A stretch of DNA of 64,000 nucleotides from Mycolicibacterium neworleansense (lineage in GTDB: Bacteria > Actinomycetota > Actinomycetes > Mycobacteriales > Mycobacteriaceae), in the NCBI RefSeq assembly GCF_001245615.1, contig NZ_CWKH01000001.1, positions 3,188,792 to 3,252,791 of the forward strand. The letters are read 5' to 3'. Numbering within the stretch: position 1 is the first letter of the stretch; the number at the start of each line of letters is the position of its first letter. The notes under the pieces are model-generated. The model worked only from the letters and a program-made list of their open reading frames with translations, was not told the origin of the DNA and did no database searches. This document shows, piece after piece, positions 42,825 through 52,333 of the stretch. The position numbers and the translations under genes were made by a program.

Positions 42825-43310
42825 ATGACCGAGCAGTCACCCGCGATCACGGTGGCTCATCCGCCGAAAGGGATGATGCGCGTTGTCAACCCGGCACTGC
42901 GCTTCATGCTGCGCACACCGTTCGCCGGCGCCACCCGCAAGCAGTTCATGGTTCTGACCGTGCACGGCCGAAAGACCGGGCGGCAGTATGCGATTCCGTT
43001 GAGCGCACACGTCATCGACAACACGCTGTATGCCATGACCGACGCCGGATGGAAGCACAACTTCCGCGACGGCGCCGACGCCGAAGTCCTCCGGAATGGC
43101 CAGACGACCACCATGCGCGGCGAACTCATCACCGACCGCGCGACCCTCGCCGACCTGTTCCACCGCTGCGCGGTGTCGTACGGCGCCAAACGCGCCCAGC
43201 GCATGATGGGGCTGACTTTCCGTGATCAGCGCATCCCCACGCTGGAGGAGTTCACTGAGGCGGTCGATCGTGAGCACCTCGCCGCCATCAAGCTCACCCC
43301 AGCTACTTGA
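42825..43310 (+). CDS. Deazaflavin (F420)-dependent nitroreductase-family protein
   Basis: This is a 161-residue split-barrel protein of the DDN/FDOR-B group (PF04075) that binds F420H2 or a related cofactor. NPALRFMLRTPFAGATRKQF, VLTVHGRKTGRQYAIPLSAH (cofactor-binding R-K-S/T-G-x-x-R) and YAMTDAGWKHNFRDGADAEV (W-x-x-N) are the family blocks. These proteins reduce quinones, nitro-prodrugs or other substrates. Divergent from the Mut7-C gene, 57 bases away. Confidence 0.85.
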   Translation: MTEQSPAITVAHPPKGMMRVVNPALRFMLRTPFAGATRKQFMVLTVHGRKTGRQYAIPLSAHVIDNTLYAMTDAGWKHNFRDGADAEVLRNGQTTTMRGELITDRATLADLFHRCAVSYGAKRAQRMMGLTFRDQRIPTLEEFTEAVDREHLAAIKLTPAT

Positions 43311-44262
43311 GACAGGTGTCGAACTCGTCGCGGATGCGTTGTTGCAGCGCCATCGCATCGGGCACGAGCGGTTCGCTCTTGGTGCGGTCACCACTGGGGT
43401 AGTCGCATTTGCCGATCATCGCGCCGCCCGCCCAGCGTGGCTCGTTGTAGCGGGCCGGATCGCCGGCCCAGCGCCAGAGGAGGTCGACGGGATGCGCCGG
43501 ACCAGCCTCGATCGCGTGAATGGTGCGCACCACGTCCTCGTAGGCCGTTGCGGGGTTGGGCACGGTGATGGTCAGGCGCTCGACCTGCCCGTCGCGGATG
43601 CCGATCCACCCGGGGAGGGCAGGCGCTGCCGCGGCCAGTTGCCGGTCGATGCGCTGCTTATCGGCGAGGGTGAACGGGTTGAAGATCATCCAGTGCGGAT
43701 CGGCGACCCGGTCTGCGGCGGACACTTCGATGTCGCGGGGTGGCCGGTCGGCGAAGATGCGCAGGATCGCGTCCACCGCAGCGCCGGGTTCCGCGGCCTC
43801 CTGGACCCGCATTCTCGATGCGTCCGGCGCAGCACCGGCGAACCAGGTGATGTCACCGGCCGGAGCGTCTGCACGTAGGCGACGCAGCTGTCCGGCCACC
43901 TGCTCGATGTCATCGGGCAGATCAGCGCTGCCGGACAGCGAGGTCCGTTCGGCCACACGGATTTCCATCCGCTGGTCGAACTTCGCAAAGTCCTTGCCGC
44001 GCTGCTCATCGAGTTGCGCGGCCACCGCGCCGACCTGCTGATCGCTGGCCTGCTCCATGTCGACCTTGAGTTCGAACCGAGTGCCTTCCAGGACACCGTT
44101 GTCATAGATCATGTCGACGTCAGACACCCCGGGCATCGCCGCGATGCGGTCTCGGATGTCGAGGGCTTCTTCCTCGCGGTCAGGCGCACCGGTGCAGCCA
44201 CTCAGGCCGACCGTCACCGCGACAAACAGTGCAGCAGCAACGGCGGTGAGTCGCATGCTCAT
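43303..44262 (-). CDS. Lipoprotein of unknown function
   Basis: This is a 319-residue exported lipoprotein with signal MRLTAVAAALFVAVTVGLSGC and the lipobox LSGC. The mature part is a mostly alpha/beta soluble domain with repeated units such as RDRIAAMPGVSDVDMIYDNG and PGWIGIRDGQVERLTITVPN. No catalytic motif is recognised. ATG 44262 is chosen. The frame runs open to 44757 on paper, but that part is antisense to the next gene and has no signal. It overlaps the convergent nitroreductase by 8 bases. Confidence 0.75.
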   Translation of the reverse strand: MSMRLTAVAAALFVAVTVGLSGCTGAPDREEEALDIRDRIAAMPGVSDVDMIYDNGVLEGTRFELKVDMEQASDQQVGAVAAQLDEQRGKDFAKFDQRMEIRVAERTSLSGSADLPDDIEQVAGQLRRLRADAPAGDITWFAGAAPDASRMRVQEAAEPGAAVDAILRIFADRPPRDIEVSAADRVADPHWMIFNPFTLADKQRIDRQLAAAAPALPGWIGIRDGQVERLTITVPNPATAYEDVVRTIHAIEAGPAHPVDLLWRWAGDPARYNEPRWAGGAMIGKCDYPSGDRTKSEPLVPDAMALQQRIRDEFDTCLK

Positions 44263-44370
44263 CAGCGTAAGGCTGCTGCCGGGACCGGCGACGCGCCAAT
44301 TGCCGCTGAGCGGCGCCGCGGCCTCCCGGGCAGCTCCCGATGCGCTAGCGTTGCCGCCCGAGGGGGCGTC

Positions 44371-44724
44371 ATGGTTGAAAACCTGCTGGCCGACGGCGGA
44401 ATCGCCTATCAGATCGGCTCCACGATCGGCGCAATACTCTGGCCCACTGTCGGCGCCCTTTTGCTGACCATCGGTGTCCGGCGTCGAATAGCCCATACCC
44501 GCTGGGTCCGTCACGACGACGACCGATTGCTTCACCCGGACGGTTCCGGGCCGGCCGACGATCGTCCGCCGCCGCAGGCGTCCAACGGAACCTGGTTCAT
44601 GATCAGCGGCACCGTGCTGCTGATCATCGGGGTTCTCCACCTCGCTGCACTCGCCATCGACCCGGGAACGACACAGAACCTGCCGTCCCCCGCGTTGCAC
44701 ACGATCGTCGCACCGCTCATTTGA
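44371..44724 (+). CDS. Small two-helix membrane protein
   Basis: This is a 117-residue protein beginning MVENLLADGGIAYQIGSTIG, with two clear hydrophobic segments (ILWPTVGALLLTIGV and GTWFMISGTVLLIIGVLHLA). A short basic and acidic loop separates them. ATG 44371 has AGGGGG about 8 bases upstream. No family is recognised. It precedes the repeat element at 44763. Confidence 0.6.
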   Translation: MVENLLADGGIAYQIGSTIGAILWPTVGALLLTIGVRRRIAHTRWVRHDDDRLLHPDGSGPADDRPPPQASNGTWFMISGTVLLIIGVLHLAALAIDPGTTQNLPSPALHTIVAPLI

Positions 44725-44762
44725 CGGCGTTGCGGTCGCAGCGCGCAGAAGTACCACCGGTT

Positions 44763-44926
44763 GCCCGCCTATCAGCGACAGTGTCGCTGATAGGCGGGCG
44801 TTGGACTGCTGATATTGATTGTGCCATCGGTGCTGGATGGACGAAACCGCTCAGCGACAAAGGGTTTGGTGAGGTGGGCGTGATAGGTGTGGCGATTGTC
44901 GCTGAAAAGTCGCTGACAGCCGGGCA
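44763..44926. repeat. Repeat-element copy with perfect palindrome
   Basis: The left end is a perfect palindrome: GCCCGCCTATCAGCGACA (44763-44780), one G, then its exact reverse complement (44782-44799). The right end (44888-44926) matches 38 of 39 bases of the reverse complement of a block at 61389-61427. The palindrome-to-end distance is 164 bases, the same as in the copy at 61382-61688. An internal block CAGCGACAA also lies 88 bases from the palindrome start in both copies. This looks like a partial copy lacking the left third. It contains no gene. Confidence 0.65.
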
Positions 44927-45080
44927 CATCGACAATCCCTCCGAAATCCGTGACCGATGTGACTGACGGGGTCACGGCGCTTCCGCCGAGAGCCAACACC
45001 TCCACACACCAAATGCCCCAATAACCGCCACCCGCCACACCCATCTCGGTAACGTCGAAAGCGATGAGCGGGGCAGCGAC

Positions 45081-46130
45081 GTGTTGATCGCGGCGTTACG
45101 CGATCTGCAATGGCGCCGACGGCGATTCATGATCGCCGCGGTCGGCACCGCGTTGGTCTTTGCCATGACCTTGGTGTTGACGGGCCTGGCGAACGGTTTC
45201 CGGGTCGAGGCCGAACGCAGCGTCGACGCGCTGCACCTCGACGCATTCATGATCAAGGCCGGCGCGGCAGGTCCGTTCCTGGGCTCAGCACCGTTGCCGC
45301 TGAGCGACGTTCAACGCGCGGCCCGGCTGCCAGGCGTCACCACGGCCGTACCACTGGTCTACGGCTCATCGACGATCCCCGCCGGCGGTTCACCGCGGAA
45401 CGTGAACGTGTTCGGTGTTCCGGAGCAGGGCCCAGGTGCCCCGACCTTGAAGGAGGGCAGGGCACCGCGCACTCCCGACGAAGTCGCGGTGTCGACGACG
45501 ATGGGCCGCCCGGTCGGCGCCGACGTCGCCGTCGGTGCGTCGAACCTGCGGGTCGTCGGGCTGGTCGACGACCTCACCGCCCTGGCCGCCCAGGACAACG
45601 TCTACCTGACGGTTCCCGGCGCCCAACAACTGCTGTTCTCCGGGCAGAAGCTCATCTCCTCGGTCGGCATCATCGGCAACGCGGGACCGCCGCCACCGGA
45701 ATTCCGCATCGTCGACCGGGCCGGCGCCATCGACGACATGGTCCGCCCACTGCGCGGCGCCAACCAGGCGATGAGCCTGATGGCCGGCCTGCTGTGGGCG
45801 GTCGCGGCGCTGATCGTCGGCTCGGTGATCTACCTGTCCGCCCTGGAACGCACCCGCGACTTCGCGGTGTTCAAGGCGGTCGGGGTGGCCACCCGGTCCA
45901 TCATGGCCGGGTTGGCGATGCAGGCCATCGCCGTCGCCCTGCTGGCCGCGCTGCTGGGCGCGGGCCTGTCCCTCGTGCTCGGGCCGCCGTTCCCGATGCG
46001 CTGCGACGTCCCGACCCTGGCGTTCATCGCGCTGCCGATCGTCGCGGTCGTGATCGGCCTGCTGGCCAGCGTCGCGGGCCTGCGCCGCGCCGTCACCATC
46101 GATCCCGCCCTGGCGTTCCGAGGACCCTGA
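45081..46130 (+). CDS. ABC transporter permease, MacB/FtsX type
   Basis: This is a 349-residue membrane protein of the FtsX/MacB permease family. An N-terminal transmembrane helix (RFMIAAVGTALVFAMTLVLT) is followed by a large extracellular domain, about residues 45-230. Three C-terminal helices follow: SLMAGLLWAVAALIVGSVIY, then IMAGLAMQAIAVALLAALLG, then TLAFIALPIVAVVIGLLASV. The R-D-F-A-V-F-K-A-V-G motif after the second helix is the typical coupling loop. It is followed after one base by its ATPase, as in MacAB-like exporters. GTG 45081 is used, and the upstream ATG 45064 is out of frame. Confidence 0.85.
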   Translation: MLIAALRDLQWRRRRFMIAAVGTALVFAMTLVLTGLANGFRVEAERSVDALHLDAFMIKAGAAGPFLGSAPLPLSDVQRAARLPGVTTAVPLVYGSSTIPAGGSPRNVNVFGVPEQGPGAPTLKEGRAPRTPDEVAVSTTMGRPVGADVAVGASNLRVVGLVDDLTALAAQDNVYLTVPGAQQLLFSGQKLISSVGIIGNAGPPPPEFRIVDRAGAIDDMVRPLRGANQAMSLMAGLLWAVAALIVGSVIYLSALERTRDFAVFKAVGVATRSIMAGLAMQAIAVALLAALLGAGLSLVLGPPFPMRCDVPTLAFIALPIVAVVIGLLASVAGLRRAVTIDPALAFRGP

Positions 46131-46131
46131 C

Positions 46132-47121
46132 ATGGCCGACCTTCTCGTCAAAGACCTCGTCGTGGAGTACTCCAGCGGCGGCTACGCGGTACGCCCGATC
46201 GACGGCCTCGACCTGGAAGTCCCGGCCGGTTCACTGGCAATCCTGTTGGGACCCAGTGGTTGTGGAAAGACCACCCTGCTGTCGTGCCTGGGTGGAATCC
46301 TCAAGCCGACCGCCGGCCGCATCGAATTCGGCGAGGTCGACGTGACCACCCTGAACAAGAAGGCGCTGTCGGACTACCGGCGCGACACCGTCGGCATCGT
46401 GTTCCAGGCCTTCAACCTCGTGCCCAGCCTGACCGCGATGGAGAACGTGATGGTGCCGCTGCGCGCCGCCGGCATGAGCCGCTACGGCTCCCGCGAACGC
46501 GCCATGGAACTGCTCACGCGCGTCGGGCTCAAAGACCGACTGCACCACCGCCCCGGCAATCTCAGCGGCGGACAACAACAGCGCGTCGCGGTGGCCCGGG
46601 CAATCGCGCTCGACCCGCCCCTGATCCTTGCCGACGAGCCCACCGCCCATCTGGACTTCATCCAGGTCGAAGAGGTGCTGCGGCTGATCCGGGAGCTCGC
46701 CAGCGACGAACGCGTCGTCGTCGTCGCCACCCACGACACCCGCATCCTGCCGCTCGCCGACCAGGTGGTGGAGCTCGTCCCGCACGTCGCCGTCGAGCAC
46801 CAAGGCCCCGAAACCGTGACCATCGACGCCGGCGATGTGCTGTTCGCCCAAGGCGAGATGGGTGATCTGATCTACATCATCACCGACGGCGAGGTCGAAC
46901 TCTCGCGCGAATTGGCCAGTGGCGGTGAGGAAATCATCAAGACTATCGGCCCCGGCGACTATTTCGGGGAGATGGGGCCGCTGTTCAGCCTGCCCCGCTC
47001 GGCCACGGCACGCGCGAAAACCGACGCCACCATCGTCGGCTACACCGTCCAGGCGTTCCGAGAACTGCTCGGCCCCACCGGCGCCAAGAATCTCATCGGG
47101 CGATCCGAAGCCGACGAATGA
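46132..47121 (+). CDS. ABC transporter ATPase with cNMP-binding domain
   Basis: This is a 329-residue protein. Residues 1-215 are an ATPase: Walker [17 protein letters not shown]-loop [20 protein letters not shown], signature [14 protein letters not shown], Walker [14 protein letters not shown], and H-loop VVATHD. Residues 220-325 are a cyclic-nucleotide-binding (CAP-type) domain: [20 protein letters not shown] and the phosphate-binding cassette [20 protein letters not shown]-type Arg (PRSATARA) is retained. Such a fusion would link export to cAMP or similar signals. It is one base from the permease, so one complex is expected. A related two-gene set occurs as Rv0072-Rv0073 in M. tuberculosis. 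Confidence 0.85.
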   Translation: MADLLVKDLVVEYSSGGYAVRPIDGLDLEVPAGSLAILLGPSGCGKTTLLSCLGGILKPTAGRIEFGEVDVTTLNKKALSDYRRDTVGIVFQAFNLVPSLTAMENVMVPLRAAGMSRYGSRERAMELLTRVGLKDRLHHRPGNLSGGQQQRVAVARAIALDPPLILADEPTAHLDFIQVEEVLRLIRELASDERVVVVATHDTRILPLADQVVELVPHVAVEHQGPETVTIDAGDVLFAQGEMGDLIYIITDGEVELSRELASGGEEIIKTIGPGDYFGEMGPLFSLPRSATARAKTDATIVGYTVQAFRELLGPTGAKNLIGRSEADE

Positions 47122-47239
47122 TCCCGGTTTTCCCAAGGGGTACCCGAAGGGAAACGAAAGGAGTAACGTCCGAACACGGCGTATGAAGAAAGCGGTGCGC
47201 CGAGTCAGCTACCGAGTCCGAAGATGTACGGGGCGGATA

Positions 47240-48163
47240 GTGACGGACACCAAGCACCAGGAAAAAGCCACAACAGCAACATTTATCGGCGCACCACCCG
47301 GCGAGCGCCACGGATCGACGGCAGATGAAGTCCGATCCCACTACGACCTGTCCAACGAGTTCTTCCGGCTCTGGCAGGACCCGACCCAGACCTACAGCTG
47401 CGCCTACTTCGAGCGCGACGACATGACGCTGGAGCAGGCCCAGATGGCGAAAGTCGATCTGGCGCTTGGCAAACTCGGGCTGCAACCCGGAATGACGTTG
47501 CTCGACATCGGCTGCGGGTGGGGCTCGACCATCATGCGCGCGGTCGACAACTATGACGTCAATGTGATCGGTCTGACCCTGTCACACAATCAGCTGGCCC
47601 ACATCGAACAACGCTTCGCCGAATCCGACAGTCCCCGTAGCAAAGAGGTGCGGCTGCAGCCGTGGGAGGAGTTCGACGAGCCCGTCGACCGTATCGTCTC
47701 CATCGGCGCCTTCGAGCATTTCGGCTTCGAGAAGTACGCCGACTACTTCAAGAAGACCTATGACCTGATGCCCGACGACGGCGTGATGCTGCTACACACC
47801 ATCGTCTCGACCAGCAAAGAAGAAGTGGCCGAGCTGGGCCTGCCCACCACCATGTCGCTGATGCGCTTCTTCCGGTTCATCGTCACCGAAATCTATCCCG
47901 GCGGCCGCATTCCGCTGATCAAGATGGTCGAGGACCGTGCGACCGAGGCCGGTTTCCACGTCACCCGCAAACAACGTCTGCGCCCGCACTATGCCCGCAC
48001 GCTGGACACGTGGGCGGCAAACCTGCAGGCCAAGAAGGACGAGGCCATCGCCATCACGTCCGAAGAGGTCTACGAGCGCTACCTGAAATACCTGACCGGC
48101 TGCGCGGACCTGTTCCGCGTCGGATACACCGACGTGTGCCAATTCACCTGCGAAAAGATGTAA
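47240..48163 (+). CDS. Mycolic acid/cyclopropane fatty acid synthase family (CmaA/MmaA-like)
   Basis: This is a 307-residue SAM-dependent methyltransferase acting on unsaturated meromycolate chains. The SAM motif is [20 protein letters not shown]. Bicarbonate and active-site blocks are [20 protein letters not shown] (Cys), [20 protein letters not shown] (Glu/His) and [10 protein letters not shown] (His). [12 protein letters not shown] gives the catalytic Tyr. All expected active-site residues are visible. GTG 47240 is used, with GGGGCGGA upstream. The exact paralogue (cyclopropane, methoxy or hydroxy) cannot be told from sequence alone. Confidence 0.88.
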   Translation: MTDTKHQEKATTATFIGAPPGERHGSTADEVRSHYDLSNEFFRLWQDPTQTYSCAYFERDDMTLEQAQMAKVDLALGKLGLQPGMTLLDIGCGWGSTIMRAVDNYDVNVIGLTLSHNQLAHIEQRFAESDSPRSKEVRLQPWEEFDEPVDRIVSIGAFEHFGFEKYADYFKKTYDLMPDDGVMLLHTIVSTSKEEVAELGLPTTMSLMRFFRFIVTEIYPGGRIPLIKMVEDRATEAGFHVTRKQRLRPHYARTLDTWAANLQAKKDEAIAITSEEVYERYLKYLTGCADLFRVGYTDVCQFTCEKM

Positions 48164-48184
48164 CTACCGGGGAGGTTCGTGCGC

Positions 48185-49072
48185 ATGGCCGACGGTATGG
48201 CGGGGACGGCCCCGATGCGGCCGCACTTCGAGGACGTTCAAGCCCACTATGACCTCTCCGACGACTTCTTCGGGCTCTTCCAGGACCCCTCCCGCACCTA
48301 CAGCTGCGCGTTCTACTCCCGCGACGACATGACGCTGGAAGAAGCCCAGATGGCCAAGATCGACCTGGCTCTGGACAAACTGGGCTTGCGGCCCGGCATG
48401 ACGCTGCTGGACGTCGGCTGCGGCTGGGGCGCGCTGATGAAACGAGCGCTGGAGCGCTACGACGTCAACGTCATCGGTCTGACCCTGAGCCGCAACCAAT
48501 ACGCCTACTGCCAAAGCCTTCTGGATCAGCTCGATACTCGCCGCTCACACCTGGTGTGCCTGCAGGGCTGGGAGCAGTTCGACCAGCCGGTGGACCGCAT
48601 CGTCAGCATCGAGGCGTTCGAGGCGTTCGGAAAGTCGCGCTATGCCGCCTTTTTCGATACCGTCCACCGGGTGATGCCACCCGATGGACGCATGGTGATC
48701 GAGACCATCTTCACCCACCCGATCAACTACTGGCGCGAGCACGGCATCGCCATCACCTTGACCGACATGAAGTTCACCCGATTCATCGGACGGGAGATCT
48801 TCCCCGGCGGGCAACTGCCGTCCGATCAGGACATGCTCGAATTCTCCTCCGACGCCGGCTTTTCCACCGATGAACTGCAGCTGATGAACACCCACTACGT
48901 GCGGACACTGGACACCTGGGCGGCCAACCTGATCGCCCACCGCGACGAGGCGATCGCCACCACCTCCGAGGAGGTGTACGACCGCTACATGCACTACATC
49001 ACCGGCTGCGCCGACTTCTTCCGCCGCGGGATCTCCGAAGTCGCCCAGTTCACCTTCAACAAACGGCCCTAA
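48185..49072 (+). CDS. CmaA/MmaA-like methyltransferase, second copy
   Basis: This is a 295-residue paralogue of the preceding gene, 21 bases downstream, with the SAM motif LLDVGCGWGALMKRALERYD. TYSCAFYSRDDMTLEEAQMA is kept. Two active-site positions differ from the first copy and typical family members: FEAFGKSRY (for FEHFG.ERY) and VIETIFTHP (for LLHTIV), losing the His residues of the bicarbonate site. ATG 48185 has GGGGAGGT about 9 bases upstream, whereas GTG 48179 sits too close to it. It may have a changed reaction. Its 3' end overlaps the convergent ketosynthase by 4 bases. Confidence 0.82.
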   Translation: MADGMAGTAPMRPHFEDVQAHYDLSDDFFGLFQDPSRTYSCAFYSRDDMTLEEAQMAKIDLALDKLGLRPGMTLLDVGCGWGALMKRALERYDVNVIGLTLSRNQYAYCQSLLDQLDTRRSHLVCLQGWEQFDQPVDRIVSIEAFEAFGKSRYAAFFDTVHRVMPPDGRMVIETIFTHPINYWREHGIAITLTDMKFTRFIGREIFPGGQLPSDQDMLEFSSDAGFSTDELQLMNTHYVRTLDTWAANLIAHRDEAIATTSEEVYDRYMHYITGCADFFRRGISEVAQFTFNKRP

Positions 49073-50316
49073 TAGGCCCCGAACGCCAACGCGACGTTGT
49101 TACCGCCGAACCCGAACGAATCGGTGATCGCGTAGTGGTAGCTGCCGAAGCGCGGTTGATCGACCACCACGTCCAGATCGATCTCAGGATCGCGGTTCTT
49201 CAAGTTGAGCGTGGCCGGGATGACACCGTCGCGCAGCGCCTGCACGGTCAGCACCGCCTCCACCGCCCCCGCTGAGCCCAGGGAGTGGCCCAGCGCCGCC
49301 TTCGGCGCGTACACCGCCGGAACCTCCCGGCCGAGGGCCCGGTGGATGGCACGGGCCTCGGCCGCATCCCCGCAGGTCGTACCGGTGGCGTGGGCGTTGA
49401 CGTGGTCGATGTCGGCCGGGGTTAGTCCTGCCAGCTCCACGGCCCGGGTGATGGCGTCGGCAGCGCGCTCCCCCGTCGGGTCGGGCCGGACCGCGTCGTA
49501 GCAATCGCAGGTGATGCCGCAGCCCATCAACCGAGCCAGGATCGGGGCGCCGCGCGCCTTGGCGTGCTCCTCGGTCTCGATCAGCATCAAGGCCCCGGCC
49601 TCACCGAACACCATGCCGTCGCGGTCGCTGTCGAACGGGCGGCACGCTGCCGCCGGATCCTCGTTGTACGTCGACATCATCCCGGCCTGCGCAAACGCCG
49701 CGATGGGCACGGCCTCGATGCAGGTCTCGACGCCACCGCAGATAGCGATGTCGGCGTCACCGAGGATGATCTGTCGCCACGCCTGCGCAATGGCCGCCGC
49801 ACCTGAAGCGTCGGCCATCACCGGGGACATCACGCCGGCGCGCGCGTGGCGCTGTAAAGCCACCGCCACCGCGGGGGCATTGGGCATGTACTTCTGGATC
49901 GACGTCGGCGCCACGGCGCGCAGCCCTTTTTCTTTCCAGGTGTCGTATTGGAGGATCATTTCCTCGGTGGTGCCCAACGCCAAGCCGATCGAGACCAGCA
50001 GGCGCCTGGTGTCGATGTCGGGTGAGCCGGCGCTCTCCCAGAGCCGCTGACCCAGCACCGTGGACATCTGGCCCATGTACGAAAGTTTGCGCCGCTCAAC
50101 GCGAGTGAGGATCTCGTCGAAGCTCTCGGTGAGCTGCCCGGCGATCCGTACCGGGAAGTCGAACTCCTCGACGAACGGCTTGTCCAGTGGACGAATCCCG
50201 CTTCGGCCCTCCAGCAGCAGTGCCCACGTGTCCTCGGCATCGGGCGCAAGGGCAGTGGTCGATGCGATCGCGGTGACGACGACATCGGCGAATGGACCTG
50301 CGGCCTTCGCGGACAT
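49069..50316 (-). CDS. KasA/KasB-like ketosynthase lacking the catalytic cysteine
   Basis: This is a 415-residue thiolase-fold beta-ketoacyl-ACP synthase most like mycobacterial KasA/KasB, which elongate meromycolates in FAS-II. Matching blocks are AIAQAWRQIILGDADIAICGG, FDSDRDGMVFGEAGALML, DHVNAHATGTTCGDAAEARA (His) and APKAALGHSLGSAGAVEAVL (Lys/His). At the nucleophile elbow the usual S-A-C-S-S-G reads M-A-D-A-S-G, with Asp169 (codon 49810-49812) replacing Cys. The two His and the Lys remain. It may be a decarboxylase, a chain-length partner or an inactive protein. It faces the methyltransferase genes convergently and starts at ATG 50316. Confidence 0.85.
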   Translation of the reverse strand: MSAKAAGPFADVVVTAIASTTALAPDAEDTWALLLEGRSGIRPLDKPFVEEFDFPVRIAGQLTESFDEILTRVERRKLSYMGQMSTVLGQRLWESAGSPDIDTRRLLVSIGLALGTTEEMILQYDTWKEKGLRAVAPTSIQKYMPNAPAVAVALQRHARAGVMSPVMADASGAAAIAQAWRQIILGDADIAICGGVETCIEAVPIAAFAQAGMMSTYNEDPAAACRPFDSDRDGMVFGEAGALMLIETEEHAKARGAPILARLMGCGITCDCYDAVRPDPTGERAADAITRAVELAGLTPADIDHVNAHATGTTCGDAAEARAIHRALGREVPAVYAPKAALGHSLGSAGAVEAVLTVQALRDGVIPATLNLKNRDPEIDLDVVVDQPRFGSYHYAITDSFGFGGNNVALAFGAY

Positions 50317-50424
50317 GTGCTGGGTTCCCCGGTTCTCCTTTGCGAGCGAAACAATTGCGAGAAAGTAGTTCCCACTTTAGAACTGCATATACCCACATAC
50401 AGCCGATTTGCCAGACTGGAACAC

Positions 50425-51258
50425 ATGACCGAACTCGACACCCGCGTCGCGGTCTACCTGGACTTCGACAACATCGTCATCTCCCGGTATGACCAGGTCA
50501 ACGGCCGCAATTCTTTTCAGAAGGACAAAGCCAAAGGCCTGGAACCCGACAAGCTCACCAAGGCCACCGTCGACGTCGCCGCCATTCTCGACTTCGCCTC
50601 CTCGTTCGGCACGCTGGTGCTCACCCGCGCCTATGCCGACTGGTCGGCAGACGTCAACGCCGGCTACCGCCAGCAGCTCGTCGGCCGCGCCGTCGACCTC
50701 GTGCAACTGTTCCCGGCCGCCGCCTACGGCAAGAACGGCGCCGACATCCGGCTGGCCGTCGACGCGGTGGAGGACATGTTCCGGCTCCCCGACCTCACCC
50801 ACGTGGTGATCGTGGCCGGCGACTCCGACTACATCCCGCTCGCCCAGCGCTGCAAACGGCTGGGCCGCTATGTCGTCGGCATCGGGGTGGCCGGCTCCTC
50901 GAGCCGGGTGCTGGCCGCCGCGTGCGACGAATTCGTCGTCTACGACGCGCTGCCCGGCATCCCGACGGCCAGTTCCGAGCCCGAACACACGCCGCAGAAA
51001 CGCACCCGCAAGAAGGAGGAGCCGGATCCGCAGGCACAGGCCACCGCGTTGCTCACCCGGGCGCTGCGGATCGGCCTGGAGAAAGACGACGTGGAATGGC
51101 TGCACAACTCCGCGGTCAAGGCGCAGATGAAACGGATGGACCCGTCGTTCAGCGAGAAGTCGTTGGGCTTCAAATCGTTCAGCGACTTCCTGCGGTCGCG
51201 GTCCAAAGTCGTCGAGCTGGATGAGAGTTCGACGACGCGGATGGTCAAGCTTCGTTAG
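50425..51258 (+). CDS. NYN-domain RNase with OST-HTH/LOTUS C-terminus
   Basis: This is a 277-residue protein. The N-terminal NYN (PIN-like) domain has its acidic metal site in [31 protein letters not shown] and [20 protein letters not shown]. The C-terminal 75 residues ([20 protein letters not shown]...[17 protein letters not shown]) form an OST-HTH/LOTUS RNA-binding module after an acidic-basic linker. The pair suggests RNA cleavage or processing. ATG 50425 is selected. The longer frame from 50317 has no support. It is divergent from the ketosynthase. Confidence 0.85.
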   Translation: MTELDTRVAVYLDFDNIVISRYDQVNGRNSFQKDKAKGLEPDKLTKATVDVAAILDFASSFGTLVLTRAYADWSADVNAGYRQQLVGRAVDLVQLFPAAAYGKNGADIRLAVDAVEDMFRLPDLTHVVIVAGDSDYIPLAQRCKRLGRYVVGIGVAGSSSRVLAAACDEFVVYDALPGIPTASSEPEHTPQKRTRKKEEPDPQAQATALLTRALRIGLEKDDVEWLHNSAVKAQMKRMDPSFSEKSLGFKSFSDFLRSRSKVVELDESSTTRMVKLR

Positions 51259-52333
51259 CCGGACCCGCGCCGGCGCCCGCATGCGTCCTGGTGATCACCG
51301 GCGCCGGATACCCGGCGTCGCGCACCGCCCGGCCCACCGCCTCGCTGACCGCGTGGACCTGATCCTGCGGAACCAGGGCGATGACACAGCCACCGAACCC
51401 GCCGCCGGTCATCCGCGCACCCAAGGCACCCGCCTGCACCGCGGCCGCAGCGATCAAATCAAGCTGCGGTGTGGTGATCTGGAAGTCGTCACGCATCGAG
51501 GCATGCGAGGCCGTCCACAGCGCACCGACCGCCGCGAAATCTGAAGTGGCCATCGCCGCAACGCAATCGAGCACCCGCTGGTTCTCGGACAGCACATGAC
51601 GTGCCCGACGGGCATCGACCGGATCCGTTATCCGTTGCAGGGCGGCCGGTTCGACCTCTCGCAGCGAAGCCGCGCCGAGTTCAGCGGCCGCCCGCTCACA
51701 GGAGGCTCGCCGTGCGGCGTACTCACCACCGGCATGCGCATGCCGGGCCCGGGAGTCGATCAACAGCAGGGCCACCCCGGCGGCCTCGGGGTCGAAGGGC
51801 ACCGGCTGCACGGTGACGTCGCGGAAGTCGATCAGCAGCGCCTGCGCGGGCGCGCCGAACAACGACGCCAGCTGATCGAGCAGTCCCGTTGGGGCGCCCA
51901 CGTACTCGTTCTCAGCCTGCTGGGCGATCCGGGCCTGCTCGACGCGGTCGAGATCGACACCCACCGCCGCGAGCAGGGCACCGAGCACCGCGCATTCCAG
52001 CGCAGCCGATGACGAGAGTCCCGACCCGATCTCGACGTCGCTGGTGATCGCCATGGTCCCGCCGGGCGCCGCAATCCCGGCATTCAGTAGGGCCCACACC
52101 ACCCCGGCGACATACGCCGCCCAGCCCGTCACGTCTCCGGGCACGGTATCCAGACCGATCCGCACCGGCCCGTCGCCCAGCGAACTCGATACGGACAGCA
52201 CACCCGACGGGTCAGGGTCAAAGCGCACAAAGGTTCGCTGCGGCAAGGCGATCGGCAGCGCGAATCCCGCGTTGTAGTCGGTGTGTTCGCCGATCAGATT
52301 GATCCGGCCCGGCGCGGAGTATCTGATGCGCAC
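51245..52333 (-). CDS. galK: Galactokinase
   Basis: This is a 362-residue GHMP kinase for the first step of the Leloir pathway (galactose plus ATP to galactose 1-phosphate). The sugar motif is [20 protein letters not shown], the ATP loop [17 protein letters not shown] and the C-terminal motif [19 protein letters not shown] 52333 shares one base with the patatin stop, so the two are co-transcribed. No galT or galE lies adjacent. The 3' end overlaps the NYN gene by 14 bases. Confidence 0.92.
   Translation of the reverse strand: MRIRYSAPGRINLIGEHTDYNAGFALPIALPQRTFVRFDPDPSGVLSVSSSLGDGPVRIGLDTVPGDVTGWAAYVAGVVWALLNAGIAAPGGTMAITSDVEIGSGLSSSAALECAVLGALLAAVGVDLDRVEQARIAQQAENEYVGAPTGLLDQLASLFGAPAQALLIDFRDVTVQPVPFDPEAAGVALLLIDSRARHAHAGGEYAARRASCERAAAELGAASLREVEPAALQRITDPVDARRARHVLSENQRVLDCVAAMATSDFAAVGALWTASHASMRDDFQITTPQLDLIAAAAVQAGALGARMTGGGFGGCVIALVPQDQVHAVSEAVGRAVRDAGYPAPVITRTHAGAGAGPANEA

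Noticed and set aside
43303..44757. 484-residue reading of the 43303 gene
   Set aside because: The extra N-terminal part is antisense to the 44371 gene. The signal peptide and lipobox start at 44262.
44763..44799. Rho-independent terminator
   Set aside because: The hairpin is strong but no T-run follows on either side. The element context explains it better.
44772..45044. Minus-strand frame through the repeat element
   Set aside because: It is built from the repeat ends and palindrome. A similar frame occurs in the other copy, with no start signal in either.
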